Shown here piece after piece: positions 22,191 through 33,674 of a stretch of 64,000 nucleotides of DNA. This DNA comes from Lantana camara (lineage: Eukaryota; Streptophyta; Magnoliopsida; Lamiales; Verbenaceae). Within the stretch, counting starts at the first letter, position 1. The number at the start of each line of letters is the position of its first letter. A model generated the notes under the pieces. The model was not told the origin of the DNA. It worked only from the letters and a program-made list of their open reading frames with translations, and made no database searches. The position numbers were made by a program, and so were the translations under genes. The DNA lies in NCBI GenBank assembly GCA_037501455.1, contig CM074863.1:7312001-7376000 (forward strand), in the 5' to 3' direction.

Positions 22191-22834
22191 ATGAATAACC
22201 CTCCAAGAAATATTCTGGCATGGGTGGAAGAGTACATGGTTGAACGTCTTCGGATATATGCCGGAGAAAACGAAATCGATCGGCTAGAAGTCTTCGACAC
22301 AGTGCTAGCTAATGTGTCGCTTGATTTGACTCAGCGATTCAAAACCAGATTCTGGGCACGAGATGTTGTAGCAGCAGCGAAAGGACTGCGGATAAAATTT
22401 TACGAATTCTGTAGATTATTGGCGTGTCCTGGAGTTAAATTGGCTGCTAATCGTATTAGTGTCGAAATTGATCCCCTAGAATATTATGATGCGAATACCA
22501 TTGAGGTAAGTTGAATTCATCAATGGCATTTTTTTAATCTTTGTTTGCTCATTTTTCAATGTTTAATATTGCATAGGTTATTCAGCGGGATTTCGACGCC
22601 AGAGTATTTGGATGCCGTTATTACGACGACCTAAGGTATATCTTCAAAGTGCGGCAGGCACACCTTTTGGAGGGCGAAGAGGAGCACCTCCACGCTTTCC
22701 ACATAAGTGATAAGGACTCAGACCCCGAGTCCTTTTACGACGTGGTTTACCTTGAGTCCTCTGAGGGGAGTGTTAATTCCATTATCCCTCAATATGATCC
22801 GGAGGAGGTTAATCAGTTTCCTCCTCCCCCATAA
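22191..22834 (+). CDS. Uncharacterised acidic protein encoded in the MULE
   Basis: Exons 22191-22505 and 22577-22834 join in phase 0 to give 190 residues without a stop. A CT-rich leader (CTCTCTCTCTCTC) precedes the ATG. The N-terminal half is mixed helical (WVEEYMVERLRIYAGENEID) with RFWARDVVAAAKGLR; the C-terminal half is strongly acidic (EGEEEHLHAFHISDKDSDPE) and ends in FPPPP. I recognise no domain. The intact frame and clean intron suggest a real gene of the element or a captured host gene. Confidence 0.6.
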
Positions 22835-22944
22835 AATATTTAGTTTGATTGTAATGTATTTTACTGGTTTTGTAATGAAAGCAGACTGAATGTTGTTCTA
22901 TTTTTATATATCATATGCTGTATTTTACAGTTTTAATGGTTTTA

Positions 22945-23410
22945 CTATTCTTCATTGAATCGCGTGAGCGATTTATAAAATAGCGTGAGCGATACATTGA
23001 ATCGCGTGAGCGATTAACCAGAATCGCTCACGCGATTTGATGAATCGCGCACTAGATTCGTCAGCTAACTAGAATTTAATCAGATAAATAGAAATATTTA
23101 TTTTTAATATTTAATCGCTCAGGCGATTAAATAAAGAAAATAAATAAATAATATTTAAATAAAATAAAGGACTAGATGTTGATGAAGAATCGCATGAGCG
23201 ATGAATTAAATCGCTTGAGCGATTTATTAGGCCTACATGCATTCAATATTATTCGGTTCGTAGTTTGCAGATGCATTCAACTATATCAAATTTTTAGGGT
23301 TTAGGGTAAAAAATAAATCAAATAAATATTTAAAACAAATAAAAAACTAGCTCTATATGAAGAATCGCTTGCGCGATTCATTAAATCGCTTGTGCGATTT
23401 ATTTATTAAA
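22945..23410. repeat. AATCGC/GCGATT repeat field, right side
   Basis: Units near 22960, 22985, 23005, 23025 and onward. Part (23030-23185) repeats phrases from 21230-21310 and 21700-21740, some inverted (AAATAAAGGACTAGATGTTG). Confidence 0.75.
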
Positions 23411-23630
23411 TCTCATTCTTTATTTATTTATTCCTCAACAACCAACCGTCATAGTATTGAATGCATTGTAATTTAATTGAATGCATGTATACCTAATTCT
23501 TCCATAAATATTCCAATTATCACTTGTCATCCTCACACCTTACTTCAAGCAAAACCCTAGCCGCTTTCTCTCTCCCCTTGTTTCTTCTTCTTCTTCAATA
23601 GAGGCAGACGAACGCGGAAACAAATCACCG

Positions 23631-23737
23631 TTTTGGAGCTTGGAGTTAGCTTCTAAGGATTGGGGTTCATGTTCTTAATAGTTGTTCATTGCTCATGAAG
23701 CCCAGTCCTTAGATGCTCGACTTCAAGCCCTAAAACC
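23631..23737 (+). ncRNA. Candidate small-RNA foldback 3
   Basis: A diverged copy of foldback 2: TTGGAGCTTGGAGTTAGC...AAGGATTGGGGTTCATG pairs with CATGAAGCCCAGTCCTTAG...GACTTCAAGCCC. Its surroundings (23480-23790) copy 20690-21150, so the hairpins multiplied with their flanks. Confidence 0.5.
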
Positions 23738-24111
23738 TGTGGTTTGGGTCAACTTCAAATACGTGATGGTGATGCTGATATGATATGCGAACAAAGGGAC
23801 AGATCTGGGGGATGTAGCCGAAGAAGAAGAACGGGATAAGAGCGGAAGAGGAAAGGAAGGAAAAATGGAGAAATTATGTTAGATTTAGGGCTTTTGTTTT
23901 TGTTTTGTTATAACTTATAAATTTATTTTATTTGCAGAAGGGCCCCTAAAATTTCTTCCTTTTACAAAACGAGCTAATTGCAACTTGATTAGTATATAAA
24001 GATGCCACGTCAGAAAATATTGGGGAAAGAAAAAGGGAAAAGAAATTGAGGGTTATATCCCTAAAAAAAGACTTGGGCGTCCCTTGGGACCTAAGTCTCT
24101 CTCTTAAACCG

Positions 24112-24193
24112 TGTCATTTCGTTTATAATTACCAGGGTCCGGGGGTTGCACCCCCAAAAAGGGCTTCGGCCGTTTAAAAAAAAAAAAAAAAAG
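24112..24193 (+). repeat. A-tailed micro-retroposon, 3' part (5' part at 10557-10565)
   Basis: A tract ending in a long A-run (24176-24192) and containing the GGGGGTTGCACCCCC stem. Taken with 10557-10565 it is a short insert of about 90 bp, flanked by AAGTTCGATCCAT (10544-10556) and AAGTTTGATCCAT (24194-24206), which look like a 13-bp target duplication with one change. The large MULE landed in its 5' end. Confidence 0.6.
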
Positions 24194-25737
24194 AAGTTTG
24201 ATCCATAATATAGTTATATATATTTGAAGTATTTAGAATATTATTTGAAAAATTCAAAATATTTATATTTTAAATTAAAATATTACTTATAAAAGTTAAA
24301 GTACCTATGTTTACAATTGAAATATTATTCAAAAATTTTAAAATATTTAAATTTAAAATTAGAGTATTATTCATAAAAATTAATGTAGCCCCCGGAACGC
24401 TTGGTACCACATCCCCCGCACTATAGTTCAATTCACATACGAAATGGACAATCCATACATGAACCAAAGCTATAACGAACGGGAGAATAAAAAAAACGAC
24501 AATAGCTAGGCGGGACTAACTCCAAACCAAACAATCAATTCAGAGCAATAAAAGCGGAAGCATAAAATTTCATTATCATATATCAAATATCAAGTGTCCA
24601 AAAACATGCTATCTACTCCATACATATCAATACAATATCATCTCCAAAATATTCCATAAGACATTCCAAAATATCATAAGTATCAATACATGAACATAAT
24701 ATGACGGTGAAGTGTGCTAGACCCAAATTAAAGACGTACTCGACTCGAATTCCCGCCTAGCACGCACCTGCAAAAACTGAAAGGTTGAGGCGTCAGTCTA
24801 CAACGGACTGAGCGAGGCGTATAAGTAAATATATGCGCACACACATGCAAGTTATAATCTCGGGTACAATCCAATAAAATAAGATATAATATCGTCCGAG
24901 GTTACAACTATCAAGTTTAACAATTAATTCAATTTCAGTCAATCAGTGGCCTGGTGAGTGAGGGCAATTCTCCAACCTTACTCCGACTGTGTACAATAAT
25001 CAGGTTATCAATAATTTAGGTGATCAAGCAAGTTATTACAGTGCAGTACATTCAGTAGCAGTTTCAGTCCCTTCTTCCTCCGGGTGATGGTGGGTTTGCA
25101 AGGCCCAACCATCCAGTCAGTGTGAGCAGAGGGTACATGAATCCCTAAGCCCGGAACTCCTTCCTCCACTAATCTCCTAGTGGATTCAGGGGTCATCCCA
25201 AAATGGTGAGGATAGCGCTAGAGTTACCCGTCAGCCCATGCTTTCCCGGTTGGCTCAAGCTACTACCATCGGGCCCACAGTGCAATACAGTATACTCGCC
25301 AAAAATACGGTCAATTCAGTACAGTAGACTCGGTGAATTTTGAAATCATTTGAGGTTTATGAAAATCTATAGATATATTAATACATTTTGGCCAAAATCC
25401 ACATAAGGGTTGTAAAGGTTCTATATATCTAGAAATTAAACCTCACCTGTGTGACCCAAAATAAACAAGGAAACAACTCACGGGGCCTGCTCCTCGTCAC
25501 CAGGAAGCTGGTCTGTGCAAGAAAGACAATGTCCGTGAGACACGACTCAAATGTACCAATTAGGACGAACGGCGTGATCATGAATATTATAACATGCATT
25601 GACACTTCATGGAATGATATGATCATATTCATGCATAAAATGAGCATATAATAACACATATCGATCAATTATGGCATTAGAAACGGATTGGAAATACTAA
25701 ATTTCATGCAGAAAATTCATAAAACCTTCTGGAGCAT

Positions 25738-25962
25738 GGGAACGGTCGTTCCGGTTTTGAACTAGAAATGGGAAGGGCCGTTCCCGGCTCCCCGATTCAA
25801 TCCCGCGTGTCTGTAAAGAATTTAAAATTTGTTCATGGCTGGGAACGGCCGTTCCGGCTGTAAGTCAAAACTAGGAAGGGCCGTTCCTAGTCTCGCGGGA
25901 CAGCTGGCAGGGGTGGGAACGGCCGTTCCCAGAATGAACTGGGACGGGAAGGGTCGTTCCCA
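25738..25962. repeat. Array of six GGGAACGGCCGTTCCC-type palindromes
   Basis: Copies near 25739, 25770, 25842, 25871, 25915 and 25944, each a perfect or near-perfect palindrome with alternating AACGG/AAGGG arms and CCGTT/TCGTT centres. They lie in the left part of the outer Tekay LTR. Confidence 0.85.
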
Positions 25963-26644
25963 ATATGCAGTTGCAGCAGAAACAGGGCAGTATGCAGGGG
26001 AAAAACGTACTAAAACCACAAAGCACAAATGATCCATAATTCCATCTCCAAATGATACAAATCAAGCAATATACATACTAACATGCTTTTAGTGTAACAC
26101 CCCAAACGGAGGATGCCACATCCCCCGCACTAAGACCCAGATCCGGTCACGAAATGGAAAGTCCATGCCCGAATCCGAATCAAAGCGAAAAGGAGACCAA
26201 CTCACACACTAGGCTAGGCGGATTTAACTCGACAGACTCAGAGCGCGGAAGCAATTTAAACAATTATCATCAGATAGCGGAAGCAATTAAATCAACGTAC
26301 AAAATAAGTGACGGGGTTCAACTAGCATAGATACCTAATCCCGAATACCAGCATACATAACAGGTGACTGGTTCAACTAGCAAAGATACCTAGTCCCGAA
26401 TCTCAAATCATCGCAACGTAATAAACCAATATAAGTATCAGCAGAATAGCTAATTACATCCAAATGCTAGCATACTAACCCCACACGGGTTTAAGTCTAA
26501 GTAGAGCATAAAACATAATCTCCAAAAGCGAAATAAGAATACATAACATAAATAGAGTATGTGACAAATGCATCTTAACACCGACTAAACCAACAAGTGT
26601 GACCCAGAAGACTCACATCCGTCTAGCTCAAGCCAAAAGAAACC

Positions 26645-27464
26645 TGCAACTAAAAGATAAAATGAGGTGTCAGTCAACTGACTGAGTGAGGGGGCTAACG
26701 CACACCCACTGTATATATATAGAGCATAGCACATATCAGAAGGGTGGACTCATGAACCGGAGATAGGTGTTGCATACCAAAGACATTTCCAAAAGTACCC
26801 AAAAGATGGTTATAAGTATAAGCTTTAGAAAACATTTCAGAAACTCTATCTCGATTCATGATTCCCAGACAGAACAGAACACATGCTCGGCGAGTACGAG
26901 CTTCCAACCTTTACTCCTCAGAACATATCAAACATAGAATACAAAAATCAATCCAACCCTCACATCAATGATGGAGGGGATGTACCGTCCCCAAACCATC
27001 CATAACAGACATACCCTCAAGGGGTAGCGAACCCACAAGAGTCCTCCCCGGCTGTGCAACTAAAAGATAAAATGAGGTGTCAGTCAACTGACAGAGTGAG
27101 GGGGCTAACGCACACCCACTGTATATATATAGAGCATAGCACATATTAGAATGGTGGACTCATGAACCGGAGATAGGTGTTGCATACCAAAGACATTTCC
27201 AAAAGCACCCAAAAGATAGTTATAAGTATAAGCTTTAGAAAACATTTCAGAAACTCTATCTCGATTCATGATTCCCAGACAGAACAGAACACATGCTCGG
27301 CGAGTACGAGCTTCCAACCTTTACTCCTCAGAACATATCAAACATAGAATACAAAAATCAATCCAACCCTCACATCAATGATGGAGGGGATGTACCGTCC
27401 CCAAACCATCCATAACAGACATACCCTCAAGGGGTAGCGAACCCACAAGAGTCCTCCCCGGCTG
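26645..27464. repeat. 410-bp tandem duplication inside the LTR
   Basis: 26645-27054 and 27055-27464 are nearly identical; both begin TGCAACTAAAAGATAAAATG and contain GTATATATATAGAGCATAGC. Only a few substitutions separate them, so the duplication is recent relative to the LTR. The 70-residue frames in each copy are not genes. Confidence 0.9.
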
Positions 27465-29039
27465 TACACCGAAGGCTCAAGATATCACGCCTCCCCTATC
27501 TCCTTGAGTCGCGCGATGATATCTCAAATGGAACTACGCACAGGTATATGCCCGACGACCCTAACCGTCCCGGGGGCTCCTTACCCATAGCTCCTTGGAT
27601 CCACATACATACAGATGCCAATATTCCATGGCCAACTCGTTACAGAAACATAACGTAACATACTTTTCAAAATAGCTTACATATGCTTTCATATCTAATT
27701 TTCCAAAACAAAGTTGATTCACAAGGTCATAAACATATCGTATCCAACGCATACGCATTTATAATAGATATACTCGCATGCAAGGGTTGAAACCAGCATA
27801 TTAAGGCCATAGGTAGCATAACTATACAAAATCCTAAACCTCACCTCGTGAAAGTAGAGTCTGAGAGTGTGAAGGGCCAAACACTCTAAACCTCGGGCCC
27901 ACCGGCACCACCAAACTCTGTGACAAGACATACAGAAGCCCAGACTTAGACTCTATATGAACCAAACAAGACGCACGGCGTTGCTCAACATGATCGTGGT
28001 TATGCATAAGTGTTCATGTTGTGCTTGGATAAGGTGTCGTGGTCATTCAAGGCATATCAATGCTCAACAAGGTCATATTTACAAGCAACCATTATGCAAT
28101 TCCATATCCAAAGATGCAAGATCAATTTAGGAAGTCAATGTATTCACAAAATGCATATTAAATCATCCAATGTCACAGGGTTCAATTATAATATTAGAAT
28201 TAAGCATCAAGTTCATGGTGAGTTGTAAAGTGCATAAGTAAGAGCAACTTGATTATATAAACATACAAAGTTGTTGTACGTAGATAGCATGCTTGATACA
28301 AATAAAGAGTGCATTTAATTCACTTAAGATCATACTTTACAACTTCACAACATGTTTGGTACACAAGCTCAAGTCACATTCATAGTTTCATAAATATTAC
28401 ACTTACATCCCCTAAGTTATTTATAAAAGTTTAGAATTATTACACATACATCCCCTTAGTCGATTGCTAAACATAATTGTTCATTTAAAGTGTTTATACA
28501 ATTATTCAACTAGGAATTAATTACTTACAAGCATGACAATTATCAATTTATCGTAATTCATAATATACCATTTTCGAGTAGTAAGAGTAAATCAAGATAT
28601 TACAATTCTAACTCCTATCATGCATCAAGTCTCAAGTTGTTCAAGCATCCTTCATGTATCTCAATTTTATATTTGAAACACAATTTACAACAAACATAAC
28701 ATTGAGAACGTCTCAAATCCATATAGAGAAATCACAACATGTTCGTTCTTCTAAAATATCATTCAAGTTCATTTAGTCACATAAAAGATTAGTTTCTAAA
28801 TATTACACTAACACCCCTTCGTACTTAACAAATAGCGTAAATTCATCACACCGGGATTCAAATTGTAAATCAAAATATTCATGCATATCACAATTCATTC
28901 AATACATATTTTCGTATACGATTGGAATACATCTCGATCAACAAACCAACAATAAACAATTTATTTGCACTTAAAACAATTAATTCAAATAGTCACAATT
29001 ACGCAAAATAATTCGTAATAAATAGATCGAGTGTCCGAT

Positions 29040-30110
29040 TAACGAACGAAAAGTGGCGTTGAACTCACCACAACGAGAAGAACATTCTGACCAGACGCCG
29101 CCGGAAGGCCACCACTGTAGCTGCCGGAATTTGGCCAGACCGCCGCCGAAAGTCGCCGAAAAAATCCCAAAAAATCAGTCCTGAATGAAGTCTTCGTGCC
29201 CGTTCCGAATCCTCGATCAATTTCTGGAAATTCCAAATCAATCTCCTCCAATTTCAGATCTAAGAACACGAAAACCCTAAAATCTTCAAACTCCAATTAC
29301 TTCCAAACCGGTGAACCAAAATGCGATCCGAAAAAAGCGTTGTCTTACCCGTGACGAGCTCTTCGAAAGCCCTAAGGTGGCTCTCCGGAAAAATCCTCGG
29401 AGCTAGTGCCGCCGTTGCGCCGCCGCTGCACAGCCGCGATCCGCCGCCAAACCGCCAAATCTGGAGTCGCGTGATCAATGGCCACTAGTTCTCGTCGTTC
29501 CGAACAACTTTCGTGAAGAGCCCGAGACCAAAAGATGGCCGGAAAAGGCCCCCGTTGGCCGCCGAATATTCTGCCACCGCACACATCACCGGAACCACCA
29601 CCTACGGCCAAAATCTGGTGAAATTGATGCCGGAAATGAACTCAGGGGGTCGAAAAACCTTGGAAACCGAAGAGGGTCGCTGAAAAAGACCGCCGGAGGC
29701 GGCGAAATCGTGCCGCTACAGTGACGGCCGCCGACGTCGCGGCCCGAATGGCCGCGCCGCCGACGTCAAACGATGCGCCGGAAAGTCCTCTTACTGGGCA
29801 TGTGGCGCGTGCATTAAGGAGGTGGCCGGAAACCGCCGCGAAAGGCCGGCGAAGTGGCGGTGGTCTGACACCTCCGCCGCTGCTACTGAAATCAGGTGAT
29901 AACTCCACGACCGTTCGTCGTTAGGCCGTAAAATTGGTACTCTTGCGTACGTCTCGCCGAGATAATCGAAATGGACTATTCGTTTGTTGAATTCCGTCGA
30001 GAAACGATTGAGTTATGGGCTCGTAACCGAAGCTGCGCATAGTGACCGCGGGAGAGAGTGTGGGAGAGGAGAGAGAAAGAAAAGAGATTTGGGAGAAATG
30101 TGTCTTGTGC
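29040..30110 (-). other. GC-rich leader region of the nested LTR
   Basis: CCGCC/GCCGGA-rich DNA with several open frames on both strands and no recognisable domain. Its position downstream of the LTR TATA box fits the R/U5 or leader section, not a host gene. Confidence 0.5.
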
Positions 30111-30938
30111 ACAAGCTATATACAACCGGGTATCCTTATCGCGTAGCAAAGATTAATAGCGCGTACAAATAATCGTAAATAAAATTGGTAAAGTTACGAA
30201 TAAACATTCAAACTCCGAATTAATTTTATAAATTAAAATGAAATAGAGATTTAGCAATTAGAGTTTATTTCAATTTAATTTTAGAAACCTTTCGTACAAT
30301 TTAACGACACTTCGTAAACTCATGATTGATAATTAATCTCAAGGAATTCAAGTAAACCGAAATTAAACAAGTTAAGTAACATGATGGATTTAAAATCAAC
30401 TTGATAATTATTTCATGGAATAAATTTGAATTAAATCAAATTAGACAGTTAGGGTTAAATATGCACGTAATTAATCAAGTTGACAACTAATCTTAGAATA
30501 ATTCGAATGAACACATAATAAATTGAATTTAAATTAAATCACATAATTCAAGAACTCTTAAATTAAACACACACAAGTGTAGAGACTTACTTGTTAATGT
30601 CGTCAGGACGCCCTTCGAGAATACGGGGCGTCACATATAGATCAATAAAATCCAATCCAAACACTTATATCAAGCTCCAATCATCAAGAATCATCAATTA
30701 AAACCCATATATCAACTCATGCTCCAAGTCCATAAACTCCAACATATATACATCAAATTCAAGCCATGATCAAGTATTCATACTTCCAACAACTAAAACA
30801 CACTTCAACCAATTCATATTATAACCCTAGCTACCATTCATGATTCAAGAAATGATCAAAATCTCCAAAGTTACCTTGAATGAAAGAAATGGAAGAAGAG
30901 ATGAAGATATGATGATGATGATGCTCCCATGTATACAA

Positions 30939-33153
30939 TGTTGGGAATAGTGCCCTGAAAATTCAATTTATTAAATTAATAAAACTGAATTTGCAGCAAG
31001 TTATGAGTATTTCACATATTAATAATTAATGACGTGTGATGGTATTCTTATATGAAATGTGTTTCATAGGAAAAGACTTTGAATACCGAAATCACGTGTC
31101 ATTAAAGTTCTAGTCGATAAGATAAGAATATGTTCTTATCAAGGCTATAACGTGGTTATATAAGATGATTAGCCTTTCGTCATAGGGAATAGTGATTCCA
31201 ATTATAACACGTTAATGATTTTCAATAGGATTGGAAACATCGAACTGGACCACTGAGATTATTCATTTTATACTGTTATCTAAAATGAATAAAATCTCAG
31301 GAAGCATTGTACTCTTAATCCTGGTAATATTTCGGCTTTAAGCATGTAGTGTTAGTCACTGTAACATACTTGAAGTGAGGTCTCGGTAACGGGTGGCCAA
31401 AATACTTTGTATGATTCGGTGACAACATGAAATGTGTTAAAGAGTTATATTGATCGAGGAATCTGTGGCCTTGCTGGAAGGTAAAAGATATCCTTGAAAT
31501 AGATTTGCAAAAGTTCGAATTAAGACTTTGGCCAAAGCACTTCGCATGATACGTCACCGAAGTTGTATGTTGAATGTGTTTCACATACAGAGAATTTGAA
31601 CTTAAGGCGAATCAATAAATTTCAAATTAGAAATGAAAAATAAATGATAGTAGTTGCAATTTATTTTTCATGGATATCAACACGGAGGAGTAAAATGCAA
31701 AATTATTCTAGATCGAGAAATTCGTGAATAATTTAATTAATTTTAGAGTGCAACAATATTTATTTAGTGGAATTAAATATTGTTAAACGGTAATTAATTA
31801 TTATCATGAGATGATAATATATTAATTCGTTTGGAGCTAAAATTAATTAGTCCTGCAGGTCCCCCTGCAAGCCCCAATTGAAAACCCGAAGAGAAAATAT
31901 TAAAAGGAGAAAGAGAAATGAATTTTCAAATTGTTTCAAAATAGCCAAGACATTTATTTTTAAGAAAATAAATCAATTTTCAAAGATTTGGAAATGCCCG
32001 AAATTTTATTTTGGAGAAAATAAAATTTTCATCGGAAAAAAAAAATAATAAAAATCGGTGATGATGTGGCAGCTGACGTGGCATGCCACGTCAGCAAGAT
32101 GGGCCCAGGTGGCGCTGACTGGGCAGCCGGGTGGCACGCCACGTGTGTGACACGTGGACGGCCCAGATTGCGCCACGTAGCCGTGAAGCAACGGTCCAGA
32201 TTTGATCGGCCCGGGTCGGTCAAACGGGTCACGGGTCGGTTTCCCGGATAGGGTCGGACCGGACCCGGACACGTGGCGGCACAGGAATCGGCCACATCGT
32301 GATTAAACCCTAGGCCGCGAGTGGAACACACGAGCCGCCTTGTGGCTACGCGTGAGGGCGCGTCCGGCGGCGGATCGACACGTTCTCGGCGGCGTTGGAC
32401 TCGTGGTGACAAGGGCTACGACGTGGTCACCTCGGTTTTCGTGTCCAAGTTGTCTATGCAAGTGGAGATGTAAAATGACCATTTTGCCCTTGCTTTTATA
32501 TCCAAAATGACCGTTTTGCCCTCATATATTTGCCTATAAATAGGCTGATACCCACCTCATTTCTTCATAACATTTTTGGGATGGTTTTGGCGAATTTTTG
32601 ACTTTGAAATCAAGTCCCATTTTCTCCTAGTTAATTCCGATTTATTTTGGAATTAATTTTAATTAGGTGTTTATATAAAACGCCTAATTTCGGGAGAATA
32701 AACCCTGAAAAGGGTTTTCTAGTTTAAAGTTTTATTTTCTCTAAGTATTTAGAGAAATACTTTCGGAGCCCACACTCCGAGGGTGTCCTTGGGGTTATTG
32801 CAGGGAAGCTCTGCCGGTTTCACGAGGAGATCGGGTATCGGATTCTTGGGAGGTGAATTCGGGAGCTGGAAAAATGCCGTTAGATAGCCATGTTTGCAGT
32901 ACGGTAATATTTTACAGTTATTTTATTTTAAGCATGATAAATTATGTGCTTTTAAGTGTTAATTACATGTTAGATATTTATCTGCTTAAGTGATTTAAAA
33001 TTTATTATCAATTGCATGTATATACTTGAGTAGATCCGGCTAGTCTTCCGCTTTTGTATTAAAATGTTTTAGAAATATTTTAATACTTCTATTATAATAA
33101 AAATTTTAAAATGGGGTCCCGGACTGCTATTGTTCTGGGCTCACCTCCCAGCA
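30939..33153 (+). mobile_element. Solo LTR, copia-like, 2.2 kb, nested
   Basis: Starts TGTTGGGAATAGTG and ends CTCACCTCCCAGCA; flanked by perfect 5-bp repeats TACAA (30934-30938 and 33154-33158). A TATA box CTATAAATAG lies at 32534-32543. The start sequence resembles many plant Ty1/copia LTRs; no internal coding sequence is present to prove the class. U3 (32060-32300) is GC-rich with several ACGT boxes (GCCACGT, CACGTGTG, ACACGTGG). Confidence 0.8.
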
Positions 33154-33674
33154 TACAAAACCCACAAAATATAGCTTGAATGATGAACTTCCCCTTCTCT
33201 TCTTGGTAGGGTTTTTGATCGATGGAAATGGAAGCAAATGTATGAAATGTTTGTACGAATGGTACGTGATGCTGCTATAAGGAAGAAATAGATGCTCCAA
33301 TTGCTATTAAATCCCTCAAGTTGTTAAGCCATGCAATTGAGTCCACTTCCATAATAAATGATCGCTTAAGTCCAATGCAAAAGTCATGCAATTGAGTCCC
33401 CAAATTCAAGAAAATGATCAAATAAGGACATAGAAGAAATTAAATCATGCTCGGGAATTTAATTCACGTTTCGTTCAAGTTCAATTTATGCAATAAGTAT
33501 CAATTTGGTATGAATTTCATAAAAACACTTGGAATAGAATTTTATAAAAATTATGTCATGAAATGAAAAGTTAAAGAAATGATCAAATTACTTTAAATTC
33601 TAACTCTCAAACTCACACGTGAGGTTCATACCTGGAAGGCTGAAAGCTGGAGCGTTACAATACTCCCTCCTTAG

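Larger units (their letters stand above)
10566..24102 (+). mobile_element. 13.5-kb Mutator-like element with transposase, Ulp1-type protease and palindromic spacer repeats
   Basis: Bounded by perfect 9-bp direct repeats CTTAAACCG (10557-10565 and 24103-24111; a tenth base also matches). Terminal inverted repeats are diverged but readable: AAGGGACCCCAAGTTTTTTT near the left end against AAGGGACGCCCAAGTCTTTT on the reverse of the right end, followed by TTATGTAACCCC against GGATATAACCCT. Cargo in order, all plus strand: MURA-like transposase 10914-13857, perfect hairpin 14856-15085, GRF zinc-finger protein 15518-15856, DUF1985-Ulp1 gene 16779-20398, two foldbacks 20793-21087, acidic protein 22191-22834, third foldback 23631-23737. 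MULEs carrying Ulp1-like genes are known in plants (Kaonashi-type). The transposase and protease genes are broken, so it is probably no longer autonomous. Confidence 0.92.
26093..30635 (-). mobile_element. Solo LTR, Tekay-like, 4.5 kb, nested
   Basis: Ends are TGTAACACCCC (26093) and GGGGCGTCACA (30635), i.e. TG...CA with inverted TGTRACRCCCC termini. Flanks are TTTAG and TATAG, a 5-bp duplication with one mismatch. On the minus strand a TATA box (TTGTATATAGC, 30115-30125) lies 500 bp inside the 5' end, followed by the CCGCCG-rich leader typical of these long LTRs. Includes a 410-bp tandem duplication. No internal region remains. Confidence 0.7.
24384..33659 (-). mobile_element. Tekay-type gypsy LTR, split by two nested solo LTRs
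   Basis: Minus-strand LTR running from TGTAACGCTCC (33659) to GGGGGCTACA (24384). Next to 33659 on the internal side is a purine-rich tract (AAGGAGGGAGTAT), as expected at a 3' LTR. Removing the inserts 26093-30635 and 30939-33153 with their duplications leaves about 2.5 kb. Contains a GGGAACGGCCGTTCCC palindrome array. The matching 5' LTR is absent; the element is cut at about 34340. Confidence 0.75.

Noticed and set aside
11090..23410. Regular short repeats that could suggest a CRISPR array
   Set aside because: Spacing is irregular, the repeats are variable palindromes in a plant transposon, and spacers are themselves repeated.
26695..27317. Two near-identical 70-residue minus-strand proteins
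   Set aside because: By-product of the 410-bp tandem duplication in the LTR; no family resemblance.
29372..29924. Overlapping GC-rich frames on both strands
   Set aside because: They lie in the leader part of a solo LTR, with no recognisable domain; high GC alone gives long frames.
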